Below are positions 18,329-29,058 of a stretch of 64,000 nucleotides of DNA, in pieces (the stretch's first letter is position 1; each line of letters opens with the position of its first letter). Made by a program: the position numbers and the translations under genes. Source of the DNA: Microbacterium ureisolvens. Lineage in GTDB: Bacteria; Actinomycetota; Actinomycetes; Actinomycetales; Microbacteriaceae. Where the stretch lies: NCBI RefSeq assembly GCF_019511645.1, contig NZ_JAEUAX010000013.1, forward strand, positions 1-64,000, given 5' to 3'. The notes under the pieces were generated by a model. The model ran no database searches. It saw only the letters and a program-made list of their open reading frames with translations, and was not told the origin of the DNA.

Positions 18329-19820
18329 CGCGGGTCCGCTCCCCCCGGGCGACCCCGCCGAGCACCTGCGATGCGACAGGCTCGTCGTACGAGCCGATGC
18401 CGGCGAGAGAGGAGGGGCCGCGGCGAAGCCGAAGGACCACGGCGATCGCTGAGATCACCCCGATCGCGGCCGCGACCCACACCGCGACGCCTCCCGCGGC
18501 GGCGTCGACCGCGAAGAACGTGACCAGTGCGCCGGTGAGGACCACCGCCGACGTCGTCGCCACCACCGTCGACCCGAGCGTCTGCTCGCCGATGCGGCGG
18601 AGGAAGACGGGTGCCGCCACGCAGACCAGGATGTACGCGACGATGTAGCCGGCGCCGCCCACCGCGATCGTGACGTGCATGGCGTCGCGGATGTCGAGCC
18701 CCCAGACGAGGAGCAGGAACGGCACTCCCGCGATGACCGGGAAGGCCAGCGCCACCGCCCCGATCGGCGTTCCGAACCGCGGATGGACACGACCGGCGGG
18801 AGCCGGCAGCACACCGTCACGGCCCATGGTGAACAGCACCCGTGTCAGGGCGGTCGTCGACCCGATGGCGCACGCGATGAAGGATGCCGCGATGCCGATG
18901 TCGGCGACGACCCCCCAGCCGCCGAGCCCGTACGCCGCCGCGAGCTGGTTGATGGGCGAGGCGCTCTCGCCGAGCGGCGCCCCGAGCGCGTCGAATCCCG
19001 CGACCTGGGTCACGGCTGCCAGCACGTACAGGCCACCCGACAGGACCACCGTCCAGACGATCGCGCGCGGGACGTTGCGCAGCGGTGCCCGCGCCTCCAC
19101 GCCGAGCGTCGATGCGCTCTCGAACCCGACGAACGCGGTGAGGGCGATGACCCCTCCGGCGGCGAGCGCCGCCGGGTCGGCGTTCCCGACGCCGAGCACC
19201 CGCCAGGGGTCGATCGGACCGATCCTGACCAGCAGCACCACCAGCAGGACCGAGATCAGCGCGACCGAGAGCACCTCGACCATGAGCGCGATGCGAGAGG
19301 AGATGCGGATGCCGCGCACGAGCACGAGCGCCACGAACGCCGACTCCGCCGCCAGGACGCCGGCAAGAGTCCCGGGGCCGCCCGCCGCGGGCCACACCGA
19401 CTCGAGCAGGAACGTGACGTAGTACGCGCCGCCCAGCAGCGCGAACATCGCGATGGCACCGTAGCCGACGAGGATCGCCGCACCGGATGCGAGGCCGGCG
19501 CCGGGGCCGAGGCCACGGGCCGTGTAGGTGTAGGTCGACCCCGCGGCGGCGAGCCGGCGAGCGAACTGGGAGATCGTCCGGGCGACCAGGAGGCTGAGCA
19601 CCGCGGCCAGGAGTATCGACAGCACGGTCGCCGACGGCGAGATGCCTGCCACGAGCAGCACGACCGTGGTCGCCGCGGCGGCAGGCGCGACCGCCGCCAC
19701 GGACTGCGCGAGCACGTCGAAGAAGCCGACGCTGCGGCGGTCGAGTCCGTCGAGCGGCGAACGCGCTCCGAAGTCGTGGACGGGGTCGGGTCGCGCGATC
19801 GCGCGCTCGAGTGCGGTCAT
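18321..19820 (-). CDS. APC-superfamily amino acid/amine permease
   Basis: A 499-residue membrane transporter with about 12-13 hydrophobic segments. It has a cytoplasmic N-terminus, then SVGFFDVLAQSVAAVAPAAA, and a later segment TAFVGFESASTLGVEARAP typical of APC family members. The ATG start follows CCGGAGGCGAC. It is upstream of, and overlaps, the IclR gene. A second APC permease and a copper amine oxidase are divergently transcribed, suggesting amine or polyamine import, but the substrate cannot be read from sequence. Confidence 0.85.
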   Translation of the reverse strand: MTALERAIARPDPVHDFGARSPLDGLDRRSVGFFDVLAQSVAAVAPAAAATTVVLLVAGISPSATVLSILLAAVLSLLVARTISQFARRLAAAGSTYTYTARGLGPGAGLASGAAILVGYGAIAMFALLGGAYYVTFLLESVWPAAGGPGTLAGVLAAESAFVALVLVRGIRISSRIALMVEVLSVALISVLLVVLLVRIGPIDPWRVLGVGNADPAALAAGGVIALTAFVGFESASTLGVEARAPLRNVPRAIVWTVVLSGGLYVLAAVTQVAGFDALGAPLGESASPINQLAAAYGLGGWGVVADIGIAASFIACAIGSTTALTRVLFTMGRDGVLPAPAGRVHPRFGTPIGAVALAFPVIAGVPFLLLVWGLDIRDAMHVTIAVGGAGYIVAYILVCVAAPVFLRRIGEQTLGSTVVATTSAVVLTGALVTFFAVDAAAGGVAVWVAAAIGVISAIAVVLRLRRGPSSLAGIGSYDEPVASQVLGGVARGERTRGG

Positions 19821-19948
19821 GTCGCCTCCGGTGGTGCGTGCCAGACGATACGCGCGCGCGGTTGCCGCGCCGCTTCCCTCGTGTTTCGCCCGTGTGTCGC
19901 CCGAATGAGACAGGCCGGGCCGCCGATCTCACTCGGGGTGCGCGAGGT

Positions 19949-19962
19949 TTCACAGGGGTGAA
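19949..19962. promoter_or_regulatory. Inverted repeat between divergent permease genes
   Basis: TTCACAGGGGTGAA is a perfect five-base-arm dyad in the 210-bp divergent intergenic region, 69 bp before the plus-strand permease start. It is a candidate IclR operator; this is inference from position and symmetry. Confidence 0.35.
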
Positions 19963-20030
19963 GCGGCGGTGCAATCCGGCGGAGCCAGGCTCGCAGCATC
20001 CCGTTCCCGCACCCGCCCGGAGGTCCTGCC

Positions 20031-21506
20031 ATGACCCAGCTCGAATCGAAGGGGGTCGAGGCGTCCGCCAAGCGGACGCTCACCGGCTCGCTCGGAGTCA
20101 CCGCCATCGTCTTCATGGTGGTCGCCGCCGCATCCCCGCTCACCGTGATCGGCGGCGGCGCGCCGCTGGGCATGCTGCTGGGCAACGGGATCGGCTTCCC
20201 CGCCCTGTACGCCATCAGCGCCGTGATCCTGCTGCTGTTCTCGGTGGGCCTGGCCGCGATGACCCGCCACGTGCCGAAGCCCGGCGCATTCTTCACCTAC
20301 GTCGGTTATGGGCTCGGCCGCTCGACCGGCCTCGCGAGCGCGTGGATCGCGATGCTCACCTACACGACGATCCAGGTGTCGGTGTACGGCTATATCGGCT
20401 ACATCCTGTCGATCACGCTGCAGTCCCTCGGCGGCCCGGCCCTGCCATGGTGGCTCATGTCGCTGGCGACCATCGCCGTCGTCGGCGTGCTCGGTTACCG
20501 CCACATCGACCTGTCGAGCAAGGTGCTCGGCGTGCTTCTCGTGGCCGAGGTCGGAATCGTGCTCGCCATGCTGGTCGTCGTCGTCGCCACCGGCGGCGCC
20601 GAGGGGCTCAGCCTCGCCCCGTTCGAACCGGCCAACATCGCGAGCGGCTCCCCCGGCGTCGGACTCATGTTCGCGATCGCCGCCTTCATCGGCTTCGAAG
20701 CGACCGCGATCTTCCGCGACGAGGCGAAGGATCCGAACCGCACCATCCCCCGCGCCACCTACGCCGCCGTCATCGGCATCGGCGTGTTCTACACGCTCGC
20801 CTCGTGGGGGCTCGTCATGGCGTGGGGACCGAGCGGCGTCCTCGACAAGATCGCCGAGGATCCCGGCACGTTCATCATCGCGACGATGGCCCGCTACCTC
20901 GGCGCGTTCGGCGAGGTGGCGGTGAACATCCTGCTGATCACGGCGATGTTCGCGTGCGTGCTGTCGTTCCACAACGTCGTCACGCGCTACCAGCACTCGA
21001 TGGCGAACGCCGGGGTGCTGCCCGACCGGCTCGGCGCGGTGCACGCGAACCACCTCTCGCCCCACGTGTCGTCTCTCGTGCAGACCGCCACTGCGGCCCT
21101 GCTGATCGCCGTATTCGCCGTGCTGGGCCTCGACCCCGTGCTCCAGGTGTTCACGTGGTTCGCCGGCGTCGCCACGCTCGCGATCGCGATCCTGATGGCC
21201 GTGACGTCGGTGGCCGTCATCGTCTACTTCGCGCGCACCAGGAAGGACCGCCGCCCGTGGAACACGATCATCGCCCCGGCGCTCGGGTTCATCGGACTCG
21301 TCCTGTCGGCCGCGCTCATCGTCGCGTACTTCCCGATCATGGTCGGCGATGTCGACGCCGACGGCAACCCGGTGTTCGGCGCCGTCAGCTGGTTCCTCCT
21401 GGCTCTCGTCGTGGTCGTCCCGGCCATCGGCTACGCCCAGGCCGCATGGATCAAGAACCGGCGCCCTGCCGCCTACGCCAAGCTCACCGACTCGATCGCC
21501 GGCTGA
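20031..21506 (+). CDS. APC-superfamily amino acid/amine permease
   Basis: A 491-residue transporter with about 12 hydrophobic segments. The first membrane stretch is GVTAIVFMVVAAASPLTVIGG, and FIGFEATAIFRDEAKDPNRTIPRATY follows in the middle, a typical APC intracellular loop motif. GGAGG lies 7 bp before the ATG. It precedes the copper amine oxidase by 43 bp on the same strand, so importing the oxidase substrate is the simplest role. It resembles, but is clearly different in sequence from, the divergent permease at 18321. Confidence 0.86.
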   Translation: MTQLESKGVEASAKRTLTGSLGVTAIVFMVVAAASPLTVIGGGAPLGMLLGNGIGFPALYAISAVILLLFSVGLAAMTRHVPKPGAFFTYVGYGLGRSTGLASAWIAMLTYTTIQVSVYGYIGYILSITLQSLGGPALPWWLMSLATIAVVGVLGYRHIDLSSKVLGVLLVAEVGIVLAMLVVVVATGGAEGLSLAPFEPANIASGSPGVGLMFAIAAFIGFEATAIFRDEAKDPNRTIPRATYAAVIGIGVFYTLASWGLVMAWGPSGVLDKIAEDPGTFIIATMARYLGAFGEVAVNILLITAMFACVLSFHNVVTRYQHSMANAGVLPDRLGAVHANHLSPHVSSLVQTATAALLIAVFAVLGLDPVLQVFTWFAGVATLAIAILMAVTSVAVIVYFARTRKDRRPWNTIIAPALGFIGLVLSAALIVAYFPIMVGDVDADGNPVFGAVSWFLLALVVVVPAIGYAQAAWIKNRRPAAYAKLTDSIAG

Positions 21507-21549
21507 CGGCCGACCGATCCCCGCATCACCTCGCAGCAGAAGGAGAACC

Positions 21550-23637
21550 ATGACCATCACCGACGTCGCCACCGCCCCGGGCTTCGCTGCACCGCCGGCA
21601 CCGCAGCATCCGCTCGCCTCTCTCACGCCCGCCGAGATCCAGGCTGTGCGCGCGATCGTGCTCGGGCTCGAGACCACCGGCGAGGCCACCAGGTTCGCCT
21701 ATGTCGGGCTCGAGGAGCCACCCAAGCCCGAGGTGCTCACGTGGGAGGCCGGCACCGGCGCCCTGCCGGAGCGCCGGGCGCGCGTGCAGCTGCTCGACAT
21801 GAAGACCGCACTGTCGCTGGACCTGGTCGTGTCGCTTGCCACGGGCGCCGTGCTCTCGCGCGTGGAGCTCGACGGCACCGGCGGGCAGCTGCCCATCCTC
21901 GACGCCGAGTTCGAGGAGGTCGGCGTGATCGCGAACGGGAGTGAGGAGTGGGTCGCCGCCCTCGCCGCCCGCGGTCTCACGCCCGACGATGTCGTGCTCG
22001 TGCCGCTGTCGGCCGGCAACTACGGGTACGAGGATGAAGCGGGGCGCCGCATCCTGCGCACGTTCGCGTTCCAGCAGTTCCACGCCGCGGACCACCCTTG
22101 GGCGCACCCCGTCGACGGGCTGACCGCCTACATCGACGTCGCCGCCCGGCAGGTCATCAGGATCGTCGACACCCCCGGGTTCGACATCCCGCAGACGAGC
22201 GGCAACTACGACGACCCCGAGCTGCAGGGCGCGCCGCTCGAAGGGCTCACGCCCATCGTGATCACCCAGCCAGAGGGGTCGAGCTTCACCGTCGACGACG
22301 AGCACGTGACGTGGGGCGAGTGGGAGTTCCGCATCGGCTTCGACACGCGCGAGGGCCTCATCCTGCGTCAGCTCTCGTTCGCCGGGCGCCCGGTCATGTA
22401 CCGGGGGTCGATCAGCGAGATGGTCGTACCCTACGCCGACCCGCAGCCGAACCGGTTCTGGCAGAACTACTTCGACACCGGCGAGTACCTCTTCGGTCGC
22501 TACACGAACGAGCTCGAGCTCGGCTGCGACTGCGTCGGCGACATCACGTACGTCGATGCGACCCTCGCGGACGAGCTGGGGATGCCCCGTACCGTGCGCA
22601 ACGGCGTGTGCATGCACGAAGAGGACTTCGGGTCGCTCTGGAAGCACACCGACCTCTTCACGGGCGCCGCCGAGGTGCGCCGGTCGCGCCGCCTGGTGAT
22701 CTCGTTCTTCACGACCGTCGGCAATTACGACTACGGCTTCTTCTGGTACCTCTACCTCGACGGCACCATCGAGTGCGAGGCGAAGCTCACGGGCATCCTC
22801 TTCACGTCCGCCTACCCGGGGCTGAGCGAGGACGGATCACCGTACCCCTTCGCATCGGAGGTGGCTCCAGGCCTCGGGGCGCCGTACCACCAGCATCTGT
22901 TCTCGGCACGGCTCGACATGACCGTCGACGGCGTTGCGAACGTGGTCAACGAGATCGACGCGGTGCGCGTGCCGATCTCACCCGCGAATCCCGCCGGCAA
23001 CGCCTTCACGAAGAGCGTCACGCCGATCGCGTCGGAGAAGGAATCGGGCCGGGTCGCCGACGGCGCCCGCAACCGCGTGTGGCAGATCGCCTCGACCGAC
23101 AAGACCACGTCGATGGGCCAGCCGACCTCGTACGTGCTGTTCCCGACCGAGACCCCTGTGCTGCTCGCCGACGACGAGTCCTCCATCGCCTCGCGCGCCG
23201 CGTTCGCCACGAAGAACCTGTTCGTCACCAAGTACGACCCCGCAGAGCGCTACGCGGCGGGCGACTTCGTGAACCAGCACCCGGGCGGCGGCGGGATCCC
23301 CGCGTTCATCGCGGGCGATGAGCCGCTGATCGGCGAGGACGTCGTGCTGTGGCACACGTTCGGGCTCACGCACTTCCCCCGCAACGAGGACTGGCCGGTC
23401 ATGCCGATGGACTACGCCAAGTTCACGCTGAAGCCGTACAACTTCTTCGAGCGCAACCCCGCGCTGAACGTGCCCGCCCCTGCGGCCGCGCACTGCTCGG
23501 CGGAAACTGGCCACGTGCACGGCGCGACGGGCGGCTACGGTCCCACGCCTGGGGCGCACGGGCACGACACGAGCGCTCACGGGCACGACACGGGCGCGCA
23601 CGGTCACGCGCACGGCGCGCACCACCACCACGGTTGA
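21550..23637 (+). CDS. Copper-containing primary amine oxidase with His-rich C-terminal tail
   Basis: This enzyme oxidises primary amines to aldehyde, ammonia and hydrogen peroxide with a self-processed topaquinone cofactor. In the 695-residue chain the TPQ precursor is Tyr393 in VGNYDYG, the catalytic base Asp309 is in YFDTGEY, and the copper ligands are predicted as His447 and His449 (HQH) and His608 (LTHFP). The arrangement closely matches Arthrobacter phenylethylamine/histamine oxidases. The last 40 or so residues are unusual: repeated AHGHDT/AHGH units ending HHHHG, a probable copper-binding tail. No signal peptide was seen. AAGGAG lies before the ATG. It is coupled to the permease upstream and the membrane protein downstream. 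Confidence 0.94.
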   Translation: MTITDVATAPGFAAPPAPQHPLASLTPAEIQAVRAIVLGLETTGEATRFAYVGLEEPPKPEVLTWEAGTGALPERRARVQLLDMKTALSLDLVVSLATGAVLSRVELDGTGGQLPILDAEFEEVGVIANGSEEWVAALAARGLTPDDVVLVPLSAGNYGYEDEAGRRILRTFAFQQFHAADHPWAHPVDGLTAYIDVAARQVIRIVDTPGFDIPQTSGNYDDPELQGAPLEGLTPIVITQPEGSSFTVDDEHVTWGEWEFRIGFDTREGLILRQLSFAGRPVMYRGSISEMVVPYADPQPNRFWQNYFDTGEYLFGRYTNELELGCDCVGDITYVDATLADELGMPRTVRNGVCMHEEDFGSLWKHTDLFTGAAEVRRSRRLVISFFTTVGNYDYGFFWYLYLDGTIECEAKLTGILFTSAYPGLSEDGSPYPFASEVAPGLGAPYHQHLFSARLDMTVDGVANVVNEIDAVRVPISPANPAGNAFTKSVTPIASEKESGRVADGARNRVWQIASTDKTTSMGQPTSYVLFPTETPVLLADDESSIASRAAFATKNLFVTKYDPAERYAAGDFVNQHPGGGGIPAFIAGDEPLIGEDVVLWHTFGLTHFPRNEDWPVMPMDYAKFTLKPYNFFERNPALNVPAPAAAHCSAETGHVHGATGGYGPTPGAHGHDTSAHGHDTGAHGHAHGAHHHHG

Positions 23638-23640
23638 TCC

Positions 23641-24174
23641 GTGACCGAACTGCTCCACGCCTGGGCCATCGCCCCGGCCGCGATCGGCGCCTGCTGTGTG
23701 GCAGCCGACCGCGGCCGGGCGCGGTGGTCCGACGCCGTCGCATCGGCGCTCATGCTGATCGCGATGCTCGACGCGGCGATCACCGGTCTGGTGGCACCGG
23801 TGTATTGGGCGGCAGTGCTCCTCGGGTCGGCGATGGCGCTGGCTGCCTGGCAGCGCCCGCGCCGTGGGGCCGGCGGCCGCGCCGCATCGGCGCCGGGCCC
23901 GATGGCGGTCCACACCGGGCTCGGGCTGGTCGCCATGGCCGCGCTGCAGGTCGGCATGACCCCGCCGTCCGCCGCCACGACCGCCGCGGCGGCGCACGCC
24001 CACGGCGGCGCCGGTGGCGGGGCGCTGCTTGCCGCGCTGCTGCTGGGCGGCGCGGTCGCGTACGCCGCGCTGTCGGCACTCCTCGTTCTCCGGTCTCATC
24101 GGCCCCTGGACCGCGCTCAGCTGATCTGCATGGGGATCTCGGTGCTGCTCATGGCGGTGGGGGTGTCCATGTAG
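23641..24174 (+). CDS. Small polytopic membrane protein, possibly DUF5134-like
   Basis: A 177-residue protein with about five predicted membrane segments, starting at a GTG three bases after the amine oxidase stop, so co-translation is likely. Between segments three and four lies an Ala/His/Gly loop (AAAAHAHGGAGGG). Methionine-containing helices (LVAMAALQVGM, ICMGISVLLMAVGVSM) recall actinobacterial DUF5134 proteins often seen near copper genes, but I cannot confirm the family. A role in copper supply to, or anchoring near, the amine oxidase would fit the position; that is speculation. Confidence 0.6.
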   Translation: MTELLHAWAIAPAAIGACCVAADRGRARWSDAVASALMLIAMLDAAITGLVAPVYWAAVLLGSAMALAAWQRPRRGAGGRAASAPGPMAVHTGLGLVAMAALQVGMTPPSAATTAAAAHAHGGAGGGALLAALLLGGAVAYAALSALLVLRSHRPLDRAQLICMGISVLLMAVGVSM

Positions 24175-24223
24175 CCGCCGACGCCGGGCCGCGGCATCCC
24201 AGTGTTCTCCCAGCGCGATCGAT

Positions 24224-24255
24224 ACCGATCCGATAACGGCGCGATTAGGATCGGT
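24224..24255. promoter_or_regulatory. Perfect 8-bp inverted repeat overlapping probable moxR promoter
   Basis: ACCGATCC (24224-24231) and GGATCGGT (24248-24255) are perfect inverted arms separated by 16 bases. The right arm overlaps TAGGAT (24246-24251), a good -10 box about 70 bases before the MoxR start. It is a possible operator for an unknown regulator. Confidence 0.45.
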
Positions 24256-24322
24256 CGCGTGGGCGAGGGAGCCCGCACCCACCCGCGACCCTCTCGTTCG
24301 AGGGCGGAACCAGGAGCCGGCG

Positions 24323-25348
<1,026 letters not shown>

Positions 25349-25355
25349 CAGAACG

Positions 25356-26615
25356 ATGAGAAGCGTGTGGCCGCTGACCGTCCGGGGAACCGGAGCGCTG
25401 GTCCTCGCGATCACGTGCTTCATCGTGGCGAACGAGGCGAGCATCGTGGAGCTGATGTACTTCGGCATCCTGCTGCTGGCGGTCGTGATCGCCAGCATCG
25501 CATCCCTGTACGTCGGGCGCCGCTCCGACGCCGTCACCCGGGCGCTCGTCCCGGACGTCGTCTCGGTCGGCCGCGAGGCGCGCGTGGCGGTGAGGGTCGA
25601 GGTGCGGACAGCGCTGCCCACGGCGCCGGGAACCTGGCGCGACGCACTGCCCAAGGGGCTGCGCGGCAAGGCCGAGGGGGCCTTCCCCGCGCTCGGCTCC
25701 GGGCTTCGCGGCGGTGAGCGCGGCGGAGCCCGCAGCATCGACCTCGTGTACACGATCACCGGCGCGCGGCGCGGGATCCACTCGATCGGACCGCTCACCG
25801 TGCGTTCGTGCGACCCGTTCGGGCTCGCGCGGCGCACCGTCGTGTTCAGCCAGCGCACACCGGTCACGGTGGCCCCGGCGGTCATCGATCTGCCGCCACT
25901 CGTGGACTACGCGGGAGCCACGGGCGGCATGCTGCACACCACGACCGACCAGCTCGGCCAGGGCTCCGACAACCTCGTCGCGCGCCCGTACGCCCCGGGC
26001 GACTCCATGCGACGCATCCACTGGCGCGCGACCGCACACCGTGACGAGCTCATGGTGCGCCAGGAGGAGCAGGAGTCGACGCCTGAGGCCACCGTCGTCC
26101 TCGACCGTGCCGCGCTGCGCTGGTCCCCCGAGGCGTTGCGCGCTCCCGGCTCCGACCCCGGCTTCGAGGCCGGCATCTCTGCGTGCGTCTCTGCGGTCGC
26201 GCGGCTCGTTCACGACGGATACGCGGTCGAGGTGCTCGACACCGAGGGCACCGTGCTCGTCGACCGCATCGACGGTGGTGACATGACCGAGGTCGACGCG
26301 ATGCTCGTGCGGTTCGCGACGATCACCGCGCACCGCGACGACGCTCTCCCACGCCTGTCGCGGTTGTTCGCGGGCGCGTCGACGGGACCGATCGTGCTCA
26401 TCGTCGGGCGGCTCGACCCCGCCGACGCGGTGGCGGTCGGCCCGGTCTCGCACCACAGCACGCTGCCGCTCCTCCTCTCGGCGGCCCCGATGGGCGATGC
26501 GCTCGACATCGCCGCCGATCACGGCTGGCACGTGGCGAGTGTCGGCCCCGACCGCGACCTGGGTCTGGCGTGGGCGAACGCGATCGGCCGCGGAGTGCAC
26601 CATGTCTTCGGCTGA
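25356..26615 (+). CDS. DUF58 domain-containing membrane protein
   Basis: A 419-residue protein with two N-terminal membrane segments (residues about 10-50), a beta-rich middle containing SCDPFGLARR, and the DUF58 core VARPYAPGDSMRRIHWRATAH, in which the R-I-H-W motif is diagnostic. The C-terminal part resembles a von Willebrand A-like fold. It starts 7 bp after the MoxR stop and overlaps the transglutaminase start by 14 bp. The complex is thought to act in envelope or protein maturation; no specific substrate is known. Confidence 0.88.
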   Translation: MRSVWPLTVRGTGALVLAITCFIVANEASIVELMYFGILLLAVVIASIASLYVGRRSDAVTRALVPDVVSVGREARVAVRVEVRTALPTAPGTWRDALPKGLRGKAEGAFPALGSGLRGGERGGARSIDLVYTITGARRGIHSIGPLTVRSCDPFGLARRTVVFSQRTPVTVAPAVIDLPPLVDYAGATGGMLHTTTDQLGQGSDNLVARPYAPGDSMRRIHWRATAHRDELMVRQEEQESTPEATVVLDRAALRWSPEALRAPGSDPGFEAGISACVSAVARLVHDGYAVEVLDTEGTVLVDRIDGGDMTEVDAMLVRFATITAHRDDALPRLSRLFAGASTGPIVLIVGRLDPADAVAVGPVSHHSTLPLLLSAAPMGDALDIAADHGWHVASVGPDRDLGLAWANAIGRGVHHVFG

Positions 26616-28881
26616 ACCGGTGCGCCGGGTCCGCGCCCGCGGCGGCGAGCTGCTGCTGACGTTCGCGATCCTCGCGGCGCTGCTGGCGGCGCTGCTGCCG
26701 GTCGTCCGGGTCGTCGAGCCGGGGTGGTGGCTCGTCGCCGCACTCGCTCTGTCGGCGATGGTGCTCGCGGCCGGCTACACCGCCCGCCTCTACCGGCTCC
26801 CGGCGGTCGCAGTCACGCTCATCGAGGTCGGGGTTTGGGTCGTGTTCATGACCCTGGTCTTCCTCCGCGACACCGCCCTGCTGTGGGTGATCCCGACCCT
26901 CGACACCTTCCGCGCCGTGCCGCTTCTGGTCGAGGCCGCGATGGAGGAGATCACCGTCGGCTCCGCGCCGCTCGAGCCCACGCTGTCGCTGGCATTCGTG
27001 GTGGTGGGGTCCATGGGACTGCTCACGATCATCGTCGACCACGTGGTGGTGACCGCACGGATGCCGCTGCTCGCCTCCGTCGGGATCGTGGCCGTGTCGC
27101 TCATCCCGGCGATCGCCGCGCCGAGCGAGGTCGACGTCATCGGGTTCGTGTTCCTCGCGGTGACGATCCTCTTCCTGCTGCGCTCCGAGACGCGCTCGCG
27201 CGAGAAGCCGGTGGAGCGCGAGGCGGAGCGCACTGCCGGCGTGCCTGCGACGGCACTCGGCATCGGCGCGATCGCGATCGTGGTGGCCGTCGTCGCGACG
27301 CCCGTGCTGCCGCAGCCGGGTGTGCGGGCGGGGTCTGGCCTCGGCCCGGGTCCGGGGATCGATGCGACGCTGGCGCTCGGCGACGATCTGCGCCGGCCGC
27401 AGGAGACCGAAGTGCTCCGCGTCCGCACCAACGCCCCCTCGGTCCCGTACCTGCGCGCGACGACGCTCTCGAGCTTCGACGGCGGCGTGTGGGAGCCTGA
27501 TCGGTCACAGACGGTGTCGCTCCAGAGCGAGCGCGCGTTCGGGGTCGTGGACTCCGACGAAGACATCCGCATCGGCGAGTACACGGCGAAGGTCGACGTC
27601 GTGAACCTCGATTCGCAGTGGGCGCCGGTGCCCTACCCGGCAGTGGGGATCACAGGTCTCGGCGGGGGCTTGTGGGGCGCGGTCCCGTACAACCACACGG
27701 TCGCCACGAGCGGCGGTTCGACCCAGGGTCAGTCGTACGAGGTGGCGTACAACGTGCCCCGGCCGTCGCTTGAGCAGGTGCGCGCGGCGGTGTCGGTGGG
27801 CTCGCAGGTGCGCGACGAGACGACGCAGCTGCCTGAAGACATCCCGCCCATCATCGGCGAGCTCGCCGTGCAGATGACTGCTGACGCCACCACCGACTAC
27901 GACCGGTTGACCGCGCTGCAGCGCTGGTTCCGCGGCACCGATTTCAGCTACTCGCTCGAAGCGCCCGTCGAGGACGACTTCGACGGCAGCGGCGCGGAGG
28001 CGGTGGCCCGGTTCCTCGATGTCCGCCAGGGTTACTGCATCCATTTCGCGTCGGCGTTCGCACTGATGGCACGCACGCTCCACATGCCTTCGCGCATCGT
28101 CGTGGGGTACCTGCCGGGGACTCCGACCACCGACTCCATCGACGGGCAGCCGGTCTTCTCCGTGTCGAGCTCACAGCTTCACGCGTGGCCCGAGGTGTTC
28201 TTCGACGGCATCGGGTGGATCCCGTTCGAGCCGACTTCCGGTCTCGGGGTTCCGACCACCTTCTCGTCGGAGCTGACGCTGCCAGGGCAGACCACCGATC
28301 CCGATGCCTCGACCCCGCAGTCGGGCCCCACTCCGACAGCCCGTGGTGACCAGGCCGAGATCGACCTGGAGGAGCAGCGCCAGAACGCGTCCGGCGCGTC
28401 TGCCCAGGACGCCCTCGACCCACTCCCGATCCTCGGCGTGGTGGCGGCCGTGGTCGTGCTGCTCGCGCTCCCCTTCCTCATCCGTGAGCTGCGCCGCCGG
28501 CAGCAGGATGCCGCCGCCCGAAGCGGCGACGCTGCGGCCGCGTGGCAGTCCGTCCAGGAGGCCGCGATCGATGTCGGCATCCCTGCGCCGGCGAGCGAGA
28601 CTCCGCGCGCGTTCGCCGGCAGGCTCGTCGCCGAACACGGGGTCTCAACTTCCGACATGAACACCGTCCTGCTCGCGATCGAGCGCGCCAGCTATTCACG
28701 CACCGGCACCCGCTCGTACTGGATGGGAGACGCGGCGGCCGATGCCGCAGCATCCGTCCGCACCTCGCTGCTCGCATCGGTGCCGCCTTCACGCCGTATT
28801 CTGGCGCTGCTCGCGCCACGTTCGCTGGTGATCCGCCCGGGCAGCGTGTACGCCGCAAGCGCCCCGGTTCGGGCAAGGTAG
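26602..28881 (+). CDS. TgpA-type transmembrane transglutaminase-like protein (DUF3488/DUF4129)
   Basis: A 759-residue protein with about six N-terminal membrane helices, an extracytoplasmic transglutaminase core, another membrane helix (PILGVVAAVVVLLALPFLI) and a cytoplasmic DUF4129-like tail. The core has Cys479 in GYCIHFASAFA and His527 in LHAWPEV; the third triad position is Glu543 in FEPTSG where classical enzymes have Asp, a variant I recall in actinobacterial members. The true start is within the DUF58 3' end; a longer in-frame reading upstream is a shadow. It completes the MoxR-DUF58-TgpA operon. The substrate is unknown. Confidence 0.9.
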   Translation: MSSAEPVRRVRARGGELLLTFAILAALLAALLPVVRVVEPGWWLVAALALSAMVLAAGYTARLYRLPAVAVTLIEVGVWVVFMTLVFLRDTALLWVIPTLDTFRAVPLLVEAAMEEITVGSAPLEPTLSLAFVVVGSMGLLTIIVDHVVVTARMPLLASVGIVAVSLIPAIAAPSEVDVIGFVFLAVTILFLLRSETRSREKPVEREAERTAGVPATALGIGAIAIVVAVVATPVLPQPGVRAGSGLGPGPGIDATLALGDDLRRPQETEVLRVRTNAPSVPYLRATTLSSFDGGVWEPDRSQTVSLQSERAFGVVDSDEDIRIGEYTAKVDVVNLDSQWAPVPYPAVGITGLGGGLWGAVPYNHTVATSGGSTQGQSYEVAYNVPRPSLEQVRAAVSVGSQVRDETTQLPEDIPPIIGELAVQMTADATTDYDRLTALQRWFRGTDFSYSLEAPVEDDFDGSGAEAVARFLDVRQGYCIHFASAFALMARTLHMPSRIVVGYLPGTPTTDSIDGQPVFSVSSSQLHAWPEVFFDGIGWIPFEPTSGLGVPTTFSSELTLPGQTTDPDASTPQSGPTPTARGDQAEIDLEEQRQNASGASAQDALDPLPILGVVAAVVVLLALPFLIRELRRRQQDAAARSGDAAAAWQSVQEAAIDVGIPAPASETPRAFAGRLVAEHGVSTSDMNTVLLAIERASYSRTGTRSYWMGDAAADAAASVRTSLLASVPPSRRILALLAPRSLVIRPGSVYAASAPVRAR

Positions 28882-28922
28882 CCGAGCAGGGTAGGATGGT
28901 CGGCGGCCCTCCGGGGCCTCCT

Positions 28923-29010
28923 GGAGGATTCGCCTAGTGGCCTATGGCGCACGCTTGGAAAGCGTGTTGGGTGCAAGCCCTCGGGGGTTCGAATCCCCCA
29001 TCCTCCGCCA
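28923..29010 (+). tRNA. tRNA-Ser (anticodon GGA)
   Basis: Seven-base acceptor arms GGAGGAT and ATCCTCC pair, followed by discriminator G and encoded CCA. The anticodon stem CACGC/GCGTG surrounds TTGGAAA (anticodon GGA), a long variable arm typical of class II serine tRNA follows, and the T arm contains GGTTCGAATCC. The gene borders the accessory segment that follows. Confidence 0.96.
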
Positions 29011-29058
29011 CCGTTCTGCCTGGAAACAGGGGGATCACGAGATGAGTATCGCTGGCCT

